Positions 34,342 through 45,120 of a DNA stretch of 64,000 nucleotides are shown piece after piece (position 1 is the first letter of the stretch; every line of letters starts with the position of its first letter). The stretch lies in the NCBI GenBank assembly GCA_963565915.1, contig OY751494.1, forward strand, positions 1,612,001 to 1,676,000, given 5' to 3'. The notes below the pieces were generated by a model. The model had not been told where the DNA came from. It did no database searches and saw only the letters and a program-made list of their open reading frames with translations. A program made the translations under genes and the position numbers. Source of the DNA: Entoloma clypeatum. Taxonomy: Eukaryota > Basidiomycota > Agaricomycetes > Agaricales > Entolomataceae.

Positions 34342-34819
34342 ATGGCAGGTCCTCGCTCATTGCGTTCAACCTTTTTCAAGAACTGGTATGCCGTTGAGGT
34401 ACGTATGCTCCCCTCAACTCTCAGATATCTCTGTTCAGACACAGTTTCCGGCACAGGCAATTCCGATGTGAGTAGCGTTGGAGGCGAAACTCGGAAACAA
34501 TATCTGATAACCGCTGCAGCTACGTGATCATTGGCGGTGTCGTCGCTGGAGCTTCGTGGTACACATATCGCCTTGCCACAGGCCCCAACGGTGAGTTGGA
34601 ACTTTGACTGGACACCTGGCCAGGGATCTGATGCATGAATTTCTCTGGCAGTTGTGTGGACAAAGAACAACCCTACCCCTTGGAACACCGTTCAACCGAA
34701 TGAAAACACCAAGATGATGAGTGTCAACCAGAAGTTCGACAAGAGGTATGTCTTGGTGATAAATCCAGTGGAGCCGTGCTGACTCTTTCTTTACCAGCTG
34801 GGAACGACACAAGCTATAG
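34342..34819 (+). CDS. NDUFA4/MLRQ-like respiratory chain subunit
   Basis: Five exons (34342-34398, 34457-34467, 34520-34590, 34652-34745, 34798-34819) give 84 residues, the usual size. The sequence starts MAGPRSLRSTFFKNWYAVEA, has one transmembrane helix (IYVIIGGVVAGASWYTYRLA) and continues TGPNVVWTKNNPTPWNTVQP, ending KFDKSWERHKL. The helix followed by the short P-x-V-x-W motif fits the NDUFA4 family, a single-pass inner-membrane protein now assigned to cytochrome c oxidase in animals. Exon 2 is only 11 nt and encodes AIPI together with its neighbours. Removing it would shift the frame, so the micro-exon is required. Confidence 0.88.
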
Positions 34820-34906
34820 AATTCTGTATAATAAACACACGTTTTTCTATAGCATCAATACAGTTTTTAACTTATTTCCCCTCGTGACCGATTTCTTTTG
34901 ATCAAG

Positions 34907-36230
34907 ATGTCTACTGAAGCCAACGATGTCCCGTTGGAAGGGACAACTCTCGTTCGTGATATCATATACACCAAGCCTCGCATCTAAGATCAGCATTACA
35001 GACGACCCTCGGCGGTTCTTTACGATTGCCCACCATAGTTTTCGGCGCCGCCACTTTTTCGAATCTTTACAATTCCGAAGATCATCTGGCCAGCAGCATC
35101 CCTACAAGGACCGTTGGACTCGCCCTTCGGTAGGCTAGAAACCATGAAGTCAATCCGCCTCAACCCATGCTCGCTCTAGATATGGGATCCGAGCGTTTGA
35201 CACCTCAGTGTTCTATGGAGAGTCAGAGGTTATCCTGGGAAATGCGCTGCAGGTCTTGAAGCAAGAATTTCCTCGCTCGTCTTATCAACTGGCAGGTGTA
35301 TGATGTTGGAACCTTCCACAGCTGCTGATGTCGTTTCCTAAGATGACCAAATGTGGTCGATACAGTCTCCACGATTTCGATTATTCGCCTTCTAGGATCC
35401 GAGAAAGCGTCACGCAAAGTCTGGCTCGACTGCAGACCGATTATCTGGACACGGTTTACCTTCATGATGTCGAATTTGTCGCCACGCCCATTGTTCCTCG
35501 ATCGAGTGGAAATCACCTTGCCGCGCTCTCTGAGGAGAAACGTCTGTACGGGCTAGCTGAAGGCGACGAAGGAAACATTAGAGGTGAAGGAGACCAGAAA
35601 GTTATCGATGCATATGGAGAACTGCGAAAACTTCAAGAGGAGGGTTTCGTCAAAAAGATTGGAATAACTGGTATACCCTGACCTCTTTATCAAGGGATTA
35701 CAGGTTAAACTGTATTAATAGGATATCCCCTGCCGGTGCTCCTTCGCCTGGCACTCTTGATCCTGCATACCCCACCATTCAAGCCAGTGGATGTTCTTTT
35801 ATCATATTCGCACCTGACTCTGCAGAATGGAACCTTTATTGTATTTGGGAAAGAGTTGCAGGAGCGCGCAAAAGTTGGCCAACTACTCGCAGCATCACCA
35901 CTCAGCATGGGGCTCCTAACTCCCTCCCCGCCTCCATGGCACCCAGCCCCAGCAGAGCTGAAAGCAGCAGCGAGGCGGGCAGATGGATTATGGCCCGCTG
36001 GCCTGCCTAACCTCGCCCTGGGGTACGCTTTCCGCAACAGCGGGGCACGACAAGGAAACGTTCCGTTGGTTGCAGGGTTTAGCAGACCCGAAGAAGTGCA
36101 TGAGTGTGTGAAAGCATGGAGAGAGCAGCAAGGAGAGGTCGATAGTGAAAGGCAGAGAGCTGAGGAATCTGCGCGAGAGATGTTTCGGGAGGGAGGGTAT
36201 CTGGACTGGTCATGGGGTAGTGGTATATAA
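34907..36230 (+). CDS. ARA2: Aldo-keto reductase, D-arabinose 1-dehydrogenase-like (Ara2)
   Basis: Five exons (34907-34951, 35002-35129, 35180-35291, 35343-35670, 35722-36230) give 373 residues. Catalytic residues of the AKR barrel are visible: Asp and Tyr in FDTSVFYGES, Lys in MTKCGRYS, and His in YLHDVE. GSLRLPTIVFGAATFS opens the barrel. The LQTDYLDTVYLHDVE and VKKIGITGYPL segments match L-galactose/D-arabinose dehydrogenases, NAD-dependent enzymes that make arabinono-lactone for erythroascorbate synthesis in fungi. Intron 3 is best placed with a GC donor (35292); this gives a frame-consistent join YQLMTKC. An insert (SGNHLAALSEEKRLYGLAEG..) lies in the middle of the barrel. It stops 42 bases before the next start. 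Confidence 0.88.
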
Positions 36231-36272
36231 ACTTGCAAAACAAAACCAAGTTGATTGATTCATGTATGTACC

Positions 36273-38185
36273 ATGGCCATTGACGGACTGATCGTTCTCG
36301 ACAACACTGGGTCCGTTTATCCCACTGAATATCTCACACAATTGACTTGATCTCCTCAAAAAGACAGCCCATAATCCAGTCAGGCTTCCGGTCGACTGCT
36401 CCCTCCTATCCTCTTCTTCACATCGACGCTCTCCACACCGCCCTCTCCAAAACACCCAACTCAGTCGATCCTGTCATTTACCTGCCCTCGTACAATAACG
36501 CTGCCCCCGCCGCATGCTGCCACGTACAATGCGGTGATATAAGGCTCCTGTGTCCGGTTAGTGGTGACGGTCTGTCTTGAGCAACAGTTTTCTGTCTTCT
36601 GCAAGTTCAATTCAAATCACCAGTGGACCCTCTCGTTGCCTTTGCGTTTCTCCAGACCTTCATCGACATTTTGAACGAGTATTTCGGCAGTGTCTCTGCT
36701 ACAACCTTGAAGGAAAACTTCGATGTCGTTTACCAGGTACATATGACCGCCTCAACTCGCTATCTATATCTATATAAATATCGCTGATCTTTATTATAGC
36801 TTCTTGAAGAAACCCTGGATTCTGGAGGTCATCCTCTGACCACCTCCTCGAATGCGCTCCGCGATATCGTTCTTCCGCCTTCCCTCCTTTCCAAACTCCT
36901 CAACGTTGCGGGTGCAAACATCAACACGACTATCAATTCAGGATCTGGTTTGGGAAGTGGCCCGTTCTCGTCGCCGATTCCCTGGAGAAAGGCAGGACTT
37001 CGTTATGCAAGCAACGAAATCTACTTTGATGTTGTCGAGGAGCTCAGGGCTATCGTAAACAAGTAAACCGTCCATTCTTCATCTCTTAGGCGGTACTCAA
37101 GTTGACTTAGGCACGGAACAACGCTTGTAAGCAATGTATGGGGAAAGGTGGAGACGAATACGAGGTTATCCGGTATGCTACAATTTTCGTCTTTCCTTTT
37201 TCTGGCGCTCAATTTTTTTTCCTCTTCTTCACTGTATCAGGTGTCCCCGATTGCCTATTGGTATTTACGAATCCTCAAGTGTTGACTGATTGCGCATTTC
37301 ATCCATGTGTTCGGTACGCACCCAGGAAGACACCCTCCCTTGAGGCACGTTGATGTACCATTGCCCAGCTTGAAACGATGGACGCAAGACAAATCTCTCT
37401 CGTTCATTCCTCCCGATGGGCGCTTCGTACTTGCCGAGTACCGCTTCGTTACCCCGGCTGTTCGATCTTCAGGGACAACACCAGGTCCGACACAGCCCTC
37501 CCTTGCTGTGTTGAAGGACATCGTCGCGGTACCCTTTGTACTGAAAACTGTGGTGGATCTTGAGGATCATGGAGGTTTGTTATGTGTACAACTTTTCAAC
37601 ACATTATCCCAACTCTCGTTTCAGCGACCTTCGACATAACTCTTACTTCACGCTTGACGACGCGACCGATTCAAAATCTGGTGGCTGAGATGTACCTGGG
37701 AGAAGGTGCTGGCGGTATAAAGTGCATGGCCACGCGCGGGGGTACGGCGGACCGGTACGGGAGGAGTGTTGATTCTAACTCACTTGGTGCATCGTGGGCA
37801 TTTGATCCCAATAAGAAGGTCTGTGCATCCAATTTTACATTGTTCACAGGCTAATGTACTCTGAATTTCATGTCAGATGTTACGATGGGAGATCCCCACT
37901 GTCCCGCCTTCGAGCATCTGGCATCTCCGAGGCTCGTTCACCACACCTTTGTGAGTGTCCAAGTTTTTTCTCCCCTGTTTTCAAAGCATTTCTGTGCGCG
38001 TTGCTGATTCCGAAATCAGAGTATTATCGCCTCGCCCGTCCCACGCATTGCAAATCCATTTCGAGGTACAGTCACACACGTTTTCGGCTCTCAAGGTTGA
38101 ACAGCTGAAGATCACTGGGGAGGCGTATAAGCCATATAAAGGCGTCCGGGGCCGGTCCATTGGTAATATCGAGTGGCGGTGGTGA
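36273..38185 (+). CDS. APM3: AP-3 adaptor complex mu subunit
   Basis: A multi-exon gene begins MAIDGLIVLDNTG, joining to QPIIQSGFRS, and ends with YKPYKGVRGRSIGNIEWRW. The N-terminal longin-like sigma domain reads FAFLQTFIDILNEYFGSVSA; the mu homology domain reads VNKHGTTLVSNVWGKVETNT, GVPDCLLVFTNPQ, FIPPDGRFVLAEYR and MLRWEIPTVP. The YKPYKGV ending is typical of mu-3. AP-3 sorts membrane proteins from the Golgi or endosomes directly to the vacuole. Mu binds tyrosine-based (YxxPhi) sorting signals. Length is roughly that of other fungal Apm3 proteins. It lies 42 bp behind the aldo-keto reductase stop in the same direction. Confidence 0.9.
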
Positions 38186-39335
38186 AAACCACAGCGCAGA
38201 AACTTGAATGATGCAGGAATTTGTGGCTTTAGCCTACGACGGTGTAGAAAAAGGTTGCAGTTCTTGTGTAACAATCGCGGTCACGTTGTACAACTCCATG
38301 CCTTCGTCAGAGAGGAGTAAGACAGTTTCTACACCAAAAAATGTTCGTGTTTCGCAAAATGTGAGCTAATGTTTGTTGATTATCGGCTGCTCGAGAGGCG
38401 CATATTTGGCAAATATGGTGAGAGTTATTTTGTAATATGTATCTAGGTATTGCAACTCACAGCAGTCTAGCTCGCGCAACTACATCGTTCGCAAAATAAC
38501 ATCTGTCTGTGGCAGGCGGCTCAAGAAGCCGATGATTCCCAGCCTCTTCAGCGGCACCTACTCTTCTGAGTCCTCTTGGATCAATAAGCATCATATATGC
38601 TGTAAAAGGACTCAGAGGATGATCTCCAGTCCCCGCCACCTTTGGTCGAGAACGATACCCATCGAGCACACTTGCAGAAGGGGTTGAATCGGCAGTTATC
38701 ATATATATGCGGCATGAAAATCACTCGCTCTTTGCTCCCACCATCCTCAAGACTCTGGTCCCAGATGATGACAATAAAGTGACCCAGGTGCAGATCCATT
38801 GCCCTTAATTAACACCTGTCATGCATCTGAATCTTGATAGATATGGTTTCCTGGTACGCACCACGACGCTTGGGGTCCGTCGCGCCTAGCCCTCTTTTGT
38901 TCTTGCATATTCCTTCACGAAACTCGCAGAATTCATAGATCTTGATCGGAACCGGCTTCTGGAATCGGTGAGCCATTGGAAAGAGCTTCCTCCTCACAGG
39001 AGATTGCCTAGGGACTTGACAAGGGAGACTGATGTTGGCGTGCTTCATGGAGCAACAACGCCACCTTACCGGATCTCTCTCTATACAACGGCTCGGAGCT
39101 GGCTACACTATGTTCCGTGGTTGCCTCTCTGTTCTCTCTTGACTTCGTCAAACACATGGAACTTCTGGGTTATATATTGGTCTTTTCTGATACATATCCT
39201 GCACGAGAAAGGCTGTAAACCAGTACATCGACTGTTAATGTTTGTTTGTGTCTGACATGTCATCTTGATTCAGTATCATGCATACTGACTGTACATTGCT
39301 GGATAAAACCACTAAGTCTAGTCCTGACATGCTCA
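38186..39335 (-). other. Coding-like fragments, no gene model
   Basis: Minus-strand frames between 38457 and 39048 look partly coding (RRKLFPMAHRFQKPVPIKIY; DQSLEDGGSKERVIFMPHIY; DHPLSPFTAYMMLIDPRGLR) but could not be joined with clean splice phases. They may be 3' exons of the minus-strand gene that starts at 40591 or of an unrelated decayed gene. No domain is recognised. Confidence 0.25.
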
Positions 39336-40591
39336 CCTTTGCAGGCCATGATGTATGCGATCAGGCATTGCCCAGCACGATACTTCACCGATAAACCTTT
39401 GTAAGGAATTTTCGTATCCCTTCTTCGTATGCTGTATCAAATACCTGTGCAGCAGTGATGTTGGTCTTGCTCGTGATCGAAGCAAATGTGGTGTGAAGGG
39501 ACCCACACTTGTGCTATCTAAAACGCTGAGGTCCCCAGATAAAGATATATCCTCAAGTACAGTCTCATTGATCTTCTCATTCTTAAAGTGCACAGAAAGT
39601 GCGGCAACACCCCTGATTGGGATGGTGGGTCGCGGATATATGCCGTACATTCCAGGACGTCGCCATTGGTGTAAAAAACCAGTTGGAAGCGGCAAAGAGG
39701 GTTGTACAAAGACCACTGATCTGATGCGCCAGCTCAAGGTAAGAATTGGCAAAACAAACCAAAGCTGGACTCACTTGATTTCAATGCCTTGGAGTTGTCC
39801 AGGCCATTCGTCTTGTTGGGTGTCAGGAACAAATTCACCCCAGAGTTTCCCAAGTTCGATGAAGGATGAGATCGTTCTTCCATACTTTGCGAAGAAATGA
39901 AGAAATTTGATGATCCATGTGATAATGTTATCCAGGTGCCTGGTACTCAGGAGATGTCATAGATCAACACACGAGATAGATGCCACTCTCAGCTGCTATG
40001 ATATGGATCTCCAACTGACACAGAGTGAGATGCAAAGCCAGCATACTGATAATGGCAGAGGCTAACCTTGGTGTCGCCACGCAACTGTTGTAGTTTGGCA
40101 GAAATATCAAGATAGAGATGGGCACCAATTGTGACTTCAATTAGGAGAGATATCAGGAATGGCTGACTGACAAAAGGAATGACTGATCACAAAAATTTTG
40201 TACGAGCCGATGGAAATGCCTATAGCTGCCGAAAGGGGGGTTCAAAAGCCAATCGAAAAAAGCCTGGCGTAAGATGCCTAGGCTGACCGTGTCACGGCTG
40301 TCGAAGTCTTGGCCTGGTTCCATAAAGTCATATAGATGGATGAAGTCAGGGGCGGGGATTCTGACAGTTATATTTCTGATAAACTGGCTTGACTCCAATT
40401 TCAGGAATGACATACCCCTGCGCAATGCACAACTGTTCATGAATGTCTAAGGCTTTCGAGATCGCCGTCTTCAAAGAAAACCCTTGCTCCACGATTGGAT
40501 CTTTTATAAAGACCTGTAGATGAGCGTCTTCTGTGGTGTTCGCGATGGGATGGATACAGAGAATCCAAGTGTTTCGGCTGGGCGCAGGCAT
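39336..40591 (-). CDS. Hypothetical multi-exon gene
   Basis: The minus strand from 40591 reads MPAPSRNTWILCIHPIANTT and QVFIKDPIVEQGFSLKTAIS. A splice at about 40405 continues NITVRIPAPDFIHLYDFMEP and SLGILRQAFFDWLLNPPFGS. Further exons give TIGAHLYLDISAKLQQLRGD, then HLDNIITWIIKFLHFFAKYG and IELGKLWGEFVPDTQQDEWP. The last part (VAALSVHFKNEKINETVLED) is less certain. Fully acceptable donors and acceptors support the first four joins. No transmembrane segment, signal or known domain is visible, so function is unknown. The 3' end given is that of the last open frame, not a proven stop. Confidence 0.45.
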
Positions 40592-40674
40592 GGAGAGATG
40601 TTTGTTCGGTCATATGAGATGATGTCATTATAATACCTGACGACGTCTTCTAATTCAAATGACTATCCTAGTGA

Positions 40675-42932
40675 TCACCTGGTCCGGATTATACCAGCAT
40701 TGATCAGCTTCTGAATCTTCGACCGCACCACCGGGTTCTTCATGTGATCCTGCAGCGCGCCAGGATCAGACTGCGCCTGCTGCAAGATTTGTTGCATGAT
40801 TGGGTCGTTCATAATTCCCTGTCATACATTTTTGAGAATGGCTTTGCTCTTCCGGAAACGAAAAACCTATATGCACGTACCCCGACCTCTGGGTCCCGCA
40901 TAGCGCGCTCCAAAGTCTCCTCTTGCGTTTCCGTGCCCCGCTGGCTGAACAGCGCCTGCTGGCACTTAATCTCTTGCTGGGTGATCTCGGACGTGTGCTT
41001 ATGCTCGACATCGTGCTCCCCCGCTTCTTGGATCGCCTCAATAGCCTTGGTGTGCTCGCGCATCACGAAGAGAATGTTTGATTTTCGGATGTATGCCTTG
41101 ACTGCGATTCCAAATCAATGTAAGAACGGATGCAAATGTAAGGCCAGAGCTTACCGAAATTAGGATCTGTCTTGATCGCCTCGTTGACGTCCTTGAGTGC
41201 CTCAGGCAAGGCCGCGAGTTTCATGTAAGCGGCCGCCCTGTTGTTATATCCTCTCGCATCCGACGGGTCGCGCTTGATACTCTCACTGTACGATTTCACA
41301 GCAGCCACGAAATCGCCGGCCTTGAATTGCACATTGCCCTCTTCGCGGGCCGCTGCGCTTTTCTCCCCGTCAATATACGCCTCACGCTCCACGTCGACTT
41401 TTGTGCGTTCAGCTTCGCGTAACTTGTTCAGGACGTCCGGTGTGCGGTGTTCAGTGAGAGACTTCTGGAAGTACTTGATCGCTGAGTCGTAATCTCCTTT
41501 TTTGATGTATGCGGAACCGATGCGTCCGTAAGCTTTGGCAACAAGTTTGTAATCCGCGCGAATCTAGCAAAGTCGTTGATTTGGGTGAAAAGAGTAGGGA
41601 TTTTTGGGAGCCTCACTGAACGACCTTCCTCGACGGCTTTCTCGCAAGCCTCTATCGCCTGATCATAGTCTCCTTGTTCGAAATATACAGCTTGATCCAT
41701 GGTGTTAGCCGAGGAGACACAATCAATATTGAATGGAGACTTACCCCCAAGGTTCGTGAGATATGTTATATCCTTCGGCCACAAGTCCCAAGCCTTTTGA
41801 TAGAGAGATGTGGCTTCTGCAAAATTCCTTTCCTTGTATGCTGCGCCTCCAGCTTTCTTTGCCTCTTCAGCCGCCTTTTTAGCCTTGGCTTCTTCAATGT
41901 CCTCGTCTGCCATCTCGACGTCCTCGTCGACAATAGGAGGCTCTGGTGCCGGTTGAGTCTTCGAAGACGATGGTGTGGGGGTGGACTTTGGAGTGGGCTG
42001 AGGGGGTGGAGAGGAAGTAGGTTGGCTTTGTGGCTTGACACCAGGTGGCAGCTCGTCGGAGCCTTCCGGACGTGTTGTAGCCTGAATATCGATGCCCCAG
42101 GCTACACCTATAACGTCGAGCATGCGTGGATCTTCGAAAGCACTAAACAGAGGAGGCGGTCAGTAAAAGACTTGTACTAAGACCGAGGATTGCGATATAC
42201 TTCTGACTGAGTTGGGGGAATTGTTGGAATGTTTTGATCTAATGAGAATGCCATCAGGTCGCTTTCCGCTAGAAATATGATTCTCGAATTACCTTTTGCA
42301 CGAATGATGGGTCGGCCAGGTATTTCTGGGTTCTGGGGTTGGTTGCCAACTTGCCCAACAGGTTCGGATCGGAGAAGAACTGTCCAAAACCTCCGTTTGC
42401 GCTCTCTGCCGCTGTGAAGGCCAAGTTCAATTACCACACATCGGCGGATAGACGAGACGACTAAACCTTTAGCATCACGGACTTCCTGCAAGCCCTTCCT
42501 GATCGCAGGGCTATCCTCGACAGCAAGACCACTTTGGTACGCGGCGATCGCCTCGTCATACTTCTTTGCACCGTGGAGAGCGGCCCCCTTGCGCGCCCAC
42601 CCTTTGCCCCAGCTGGGGTTCAGCTTCACGCACTAGATGCCTTTGGCTGAATAAATACGCGAAGTTAGAGATGGACAGGGACGAACCTCCTCTGCATCGG
42701 CAAGGGCGTTTGTCCAGTCTTTCTGTCCTGCCTTCGCCGCACTGCGATTGGAGAATAGAACGTGATTCTTGGGATCGATAGCAATGGCCTGAGAGAAAAA
42801 ATCGATGGCCTTGTTGTAATCTTTGGCGGCGAAGGCCTGGTTCCCGAGATTTTTCAATGTGTTAGCCTAGAGCGGTGGGGGTGAGGGCATGTCAGGCTTT
42901 AGAAGAAAGGGGCATATACGCACATCAGACAT
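40675..42932 (-). CDS. STI1: Sti1/Hop, Hsp70-Hsp90 co-chaperone
   Basis: A minus-strand gene with about eight exons starts MSD joined to ANTLKNLGNQAFAAKDYNKA. The domain order is complete: TPR1 (residues about 1-110), DP1/STI1 domain (SDPNLLGKLATNP..FVQKIKTFQQFPQ and EDPRMLDVIGVAWGID), a Pro/Ser-rich acidic linker, TPR2A (AAYKERNFAEATSLYQKAWD), TPR2B (EEGNVQFKAGDFVAAVKSYS; NNRAAAYMKLAALPEALKDV) and DP2 (AMRDPEVGGIMNDPIMQQIL; DHMKNPVVRSKIQKLINAGI). It ends IIRTR. Sti1 bridges Hsp70 and Hsp90 by binding their EEVD tails and passes clients between them in the cytosol. Length of about 590 residues is normal. Exon limits in the middle were read approximately. Confidence 0.95.
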
Positions 42933-43006
42933 GAGGAGAGATGAGGATGAGGATGGCAGGATTTGAGTGTTTTATTGAAAGCAGATCGTTCTAGAAGATT
43001 CTGGTG

Positions 43007-43927
43007 CTAAGACCTAACCCTAACCCTCTTGTGGAACCCGTCCTGGAAGTCGTCGAATGTCTTTCTGCCCAAGATCGCGAACACCACCTCATCGAAGCTC
43101 TTCTCAAAACGCGATCCTGGCACACACAGCAGCTCTGCCCACAATCGCGCCACGACGTCCACTTTGTTCCGGAACACCCCTGTTCCAAAACTCCCCAAAA
43201 CAACCTTCTTCACGCCTTCCCTCTCGAATAGGAACAATATCCTGCCCATCCTTTCCTTCATGATCCTTTCAATCTTCTCTTCCGTCCCCTTTTCATTCGA
43301 CTTTGCCCAGGGAGATTTGCGCACAACACCCGCATTCACCGCCGGACTCGTCGCGATGTCGACGGTGAATGGTTCTTGCCACCCACCACCGTCATCGCGG
43401 AATACAACAATTCCAGGCGAGTAGATCATCGCGTGACTGTAGAAGCCACCCTTTGCGTCCTTGTTATGCAGCGTGTAAAAGTTCTGCGCAGTGCTCGTCA
43501 TGAGACTCGGGTATAGCGTCGAAGACCGGGCGATGGACTCTTCTTGAGCCTGTGCGCCAGTGAGGAATCCACCACCAGGCTTCTTCGCAGATGCGAAGTT
43601 GAGTATGCCAATTTTATCTAGTTTGCCCCCATTATTGGTGAGATAACGGGCCCCGTCAAGTGTGGAGACCTCAAGGATGGATATTTGTGTTGATGTTGGG
43701 CTTACTGTATCGTTTGTCACTGGAGGCGGCGATGTGGGTATCAATGTCCATGTAGACAAGAACGAATCCGGCGCATAATACTTTGTCTTCCGTTTTGAAT
43801 CGTCCACCTTTGTTCGGAGATCATGAGATACTCCCTGGAGGGAATATGACCCGTTGTCTATGGCTTCCAACGTAGCTTCCGCTACTTTGCGAAGGGCTGG
43901 GCGACGATCATGGGAAGGAGCAGACAT
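43007..43927 (-). CDS. TIGR02452 / microbial-type PARG domain protein, intact copy
   Basis: A single-exon ORF of 306 residues starts MSAPSHDRRPALRKVAEATL. The poly(ADP-ribose) glycohydrolase-type signature is complete: ILNFASAKKPGGGFLTGAQA followed by QEESIARSS. Downstream landmarks are YSHAMIYSPGIVVFRDDGGG, EKIERIMKERMGRILFLFER and VVLGSFGTGVFRNKV. Microbial-type PARG/macro-like proteins remove ADP-ribose from targets, and the two Glu of QEE are the catalytic residues in this fold. The cellular substrate in fungi is not known. The frame stays open for 41 codons upstream of the ATG, into the tail of a degraded second copy. The last codons are written in a telomere-like TTAGGG repeat. Confidence 0.88.
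   Translation of the reverse strand: MSAPSHDRRPALRKVAEATLEAIDNGSYSLQGVSHDLRTKVDDSKRKTKYYAPDSFLSTWTLIPTSPPPVTNDTVSPTSTQISILEVSTLDGARYLTNNGGKLDKIGILNFASAKKPGGGFLTGAQAQEESIARSSTLYPSLMTSTAQNFYTLHNKDAKGGFYSHAMIYSPGIVVFRDDGGGWQEPFTVDIATSPAVNAGVVRKSPWAKSNEKGTEEKIERIMKERMGRILFLFEREGVKKVVLGSFGTGVFRNKVDVVARLWAELLCVPGSRFEKSFDEVVFAILGRKTFDDFQDGFHKRVRVRS
43013..43027. repeat. Telomere-like (TTAGGG) tract inside a coding end
   Basis: CCTAACCCTAACCCT lies on the plus strand, i.e. about two and a half AGGGTT units on the coding strand, encoding RVRV before the stop. It is short enough to be chance but matches the fungal telomere repeat. Confidence 0.6.
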
Positions 43928-44054
43928 ACAGTAGGAGGACCCGGAAACTACCGAAACTTTGCATTGGCCCCCGCCATCTTTACTGAGATACGCGTTGAAA
44001 ACATTCTGGAACTCGTCAAACGTCTGTCTCCCCAATATCGCAAACACCACCCGC

Positions 44055-44908
44055 TCAAAGCTCCTCTCGAAACGTGCTCACTGCCAGCAGCTCCGCCCAC
44101 AGACGCGCCGCCATCTCCACCTTCATCGGGGCACGCCCCTGTCCCAAAACTATGTTCTCTACACCTTCCCTTTCGAACAGAAACAATGTCCGACCCATTC
44201 TTCCCTTCATGATCCCTTCAATATTTTCATCCAACGCCCCCTCCTCCATCTCCTCAGTCAACACGTCCACCGTCACCGGCTCACGCCATCCACCGCCGTC
44301 GTCTCGGAAGATGACGACGCTGGGCGAATAGATCATGGCATGGCTGTAAGAGGCATCCTTCGGGCTGCGATTGTGGAGCATATAGTATTCCTGTGCAGGG
44401 CTAGTCATGAGGCTAGGATGCAACGTCGAAGAACGCCCAATCGACTCCTCCTGAGCCCGCGAGCCGCCCAGAAATCCCCACCAGGCGACTTTGCTGATGC
44501 AAAGTTCAGGATCCCAACCCATGTGCCGCCCTTCATCAGATGGCGCGCTCCGTCGAGTGTGGATATCTCCAGGAAGGTGATTTTAGTCGTGGTCAGACTC
44601 GTGCGAGGTACCGATGACCACGAGGACAAGTCCGAGTATGGCTGAAAGTACTTTGTTACTCGCGTGGAGGCTTCTGCTTTGTCTCGGAGATCATGAGAAA
44701 CTCCATTAAGGATGTATGATCCATTGTCGATGACCGCCAGCGTTGCTTTCGCGATTTTCGCTCGGGATGGACCGCGATCACTTGCCTTTGTGTTTGGAGG
44801 GGTGGGTCGGGGCATGTTCACCGATGGCTTGATTTCCTGTCCCGCGGGTGTAAACTGAATACGCATAGTTGTGACCACGAAAGGGTAACGTCGATTGACG
44901 ATTGTCAT
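44055..44908 (-). pseudogene. Decayed second copy of the TIGR02452/PARG gene
   Basis: The same protein as the downstream copy can be followed, but in shifted frames. The first part (MTIVNRRYPFVVTTMRIQFT.., ATLAVIDNGSYILNGVSHDL, KITFLEISTLDGARHLMKGG, ILNFASAKSPGG) leaves frame inside the GGG..QEE signature at about 44474-44492, where one base appears lost. The frame continues in a second frame with SRAQEESIGRSSTLHPSLMT and AMIYSPSVVIFRDDGGGWRE. The VLGSFGTGVFRNK block is reduced to VLGQGRAPMK. A further frame change near 44050-44075 moves FERSFERVVFAILGRQTFDE into a third frame. Two or more lesions in conserved catalytic sequence make this a pseudogene. It abuts the intact copy, so they are a tandem pair. 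Confidence 0.82.
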
Positions 44909-45120
44909 GGCAGTGTTCCCGGTGCCGCGTGTTTCATGACCTGCACCAGTGTCGGACCATCGGGATGCCTGCTATCGGCTTGCTTCAGGCTGTCCCAAGA
45001 CTCTAATGTTGCACAGGTGAACCACTTCATTTCACCCCCAACTATCTTCCCCACACTCATACATCCTCCATGACCTACGGAAGAGGGGACAGACGCTTCA
45101 ATATTGGTGGCCGATGACAC
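44905..45120 (-). CDS. Small ORF upstream of the PARG pseudogene
   Basis: The 71-codon frame reads MSSATNIEASVPSSVGHGGC and then ATLESWDSLKQADSRHPDGP, ending MKHAAPGTLP. Its stop overlaps the pseudogene ATG by four bases. It could be a relict 5' part of the degraded copy or a chance frame. No domain. Confidence 0.2.
   Translation of the reverse strand: MSSATNIEASVPSSVGHGGCMSVGKIVGGEMKWFTCATLESWDSLKQADSRHPDGPTLVQVMKHAAPGTLP

Noticed and set aside
42933..43006. True telomere or chromosome end near the TTAGGG tract
   Set aside because: The tract is only about 15 bases and lies between two intact genes, so it is interstitial.
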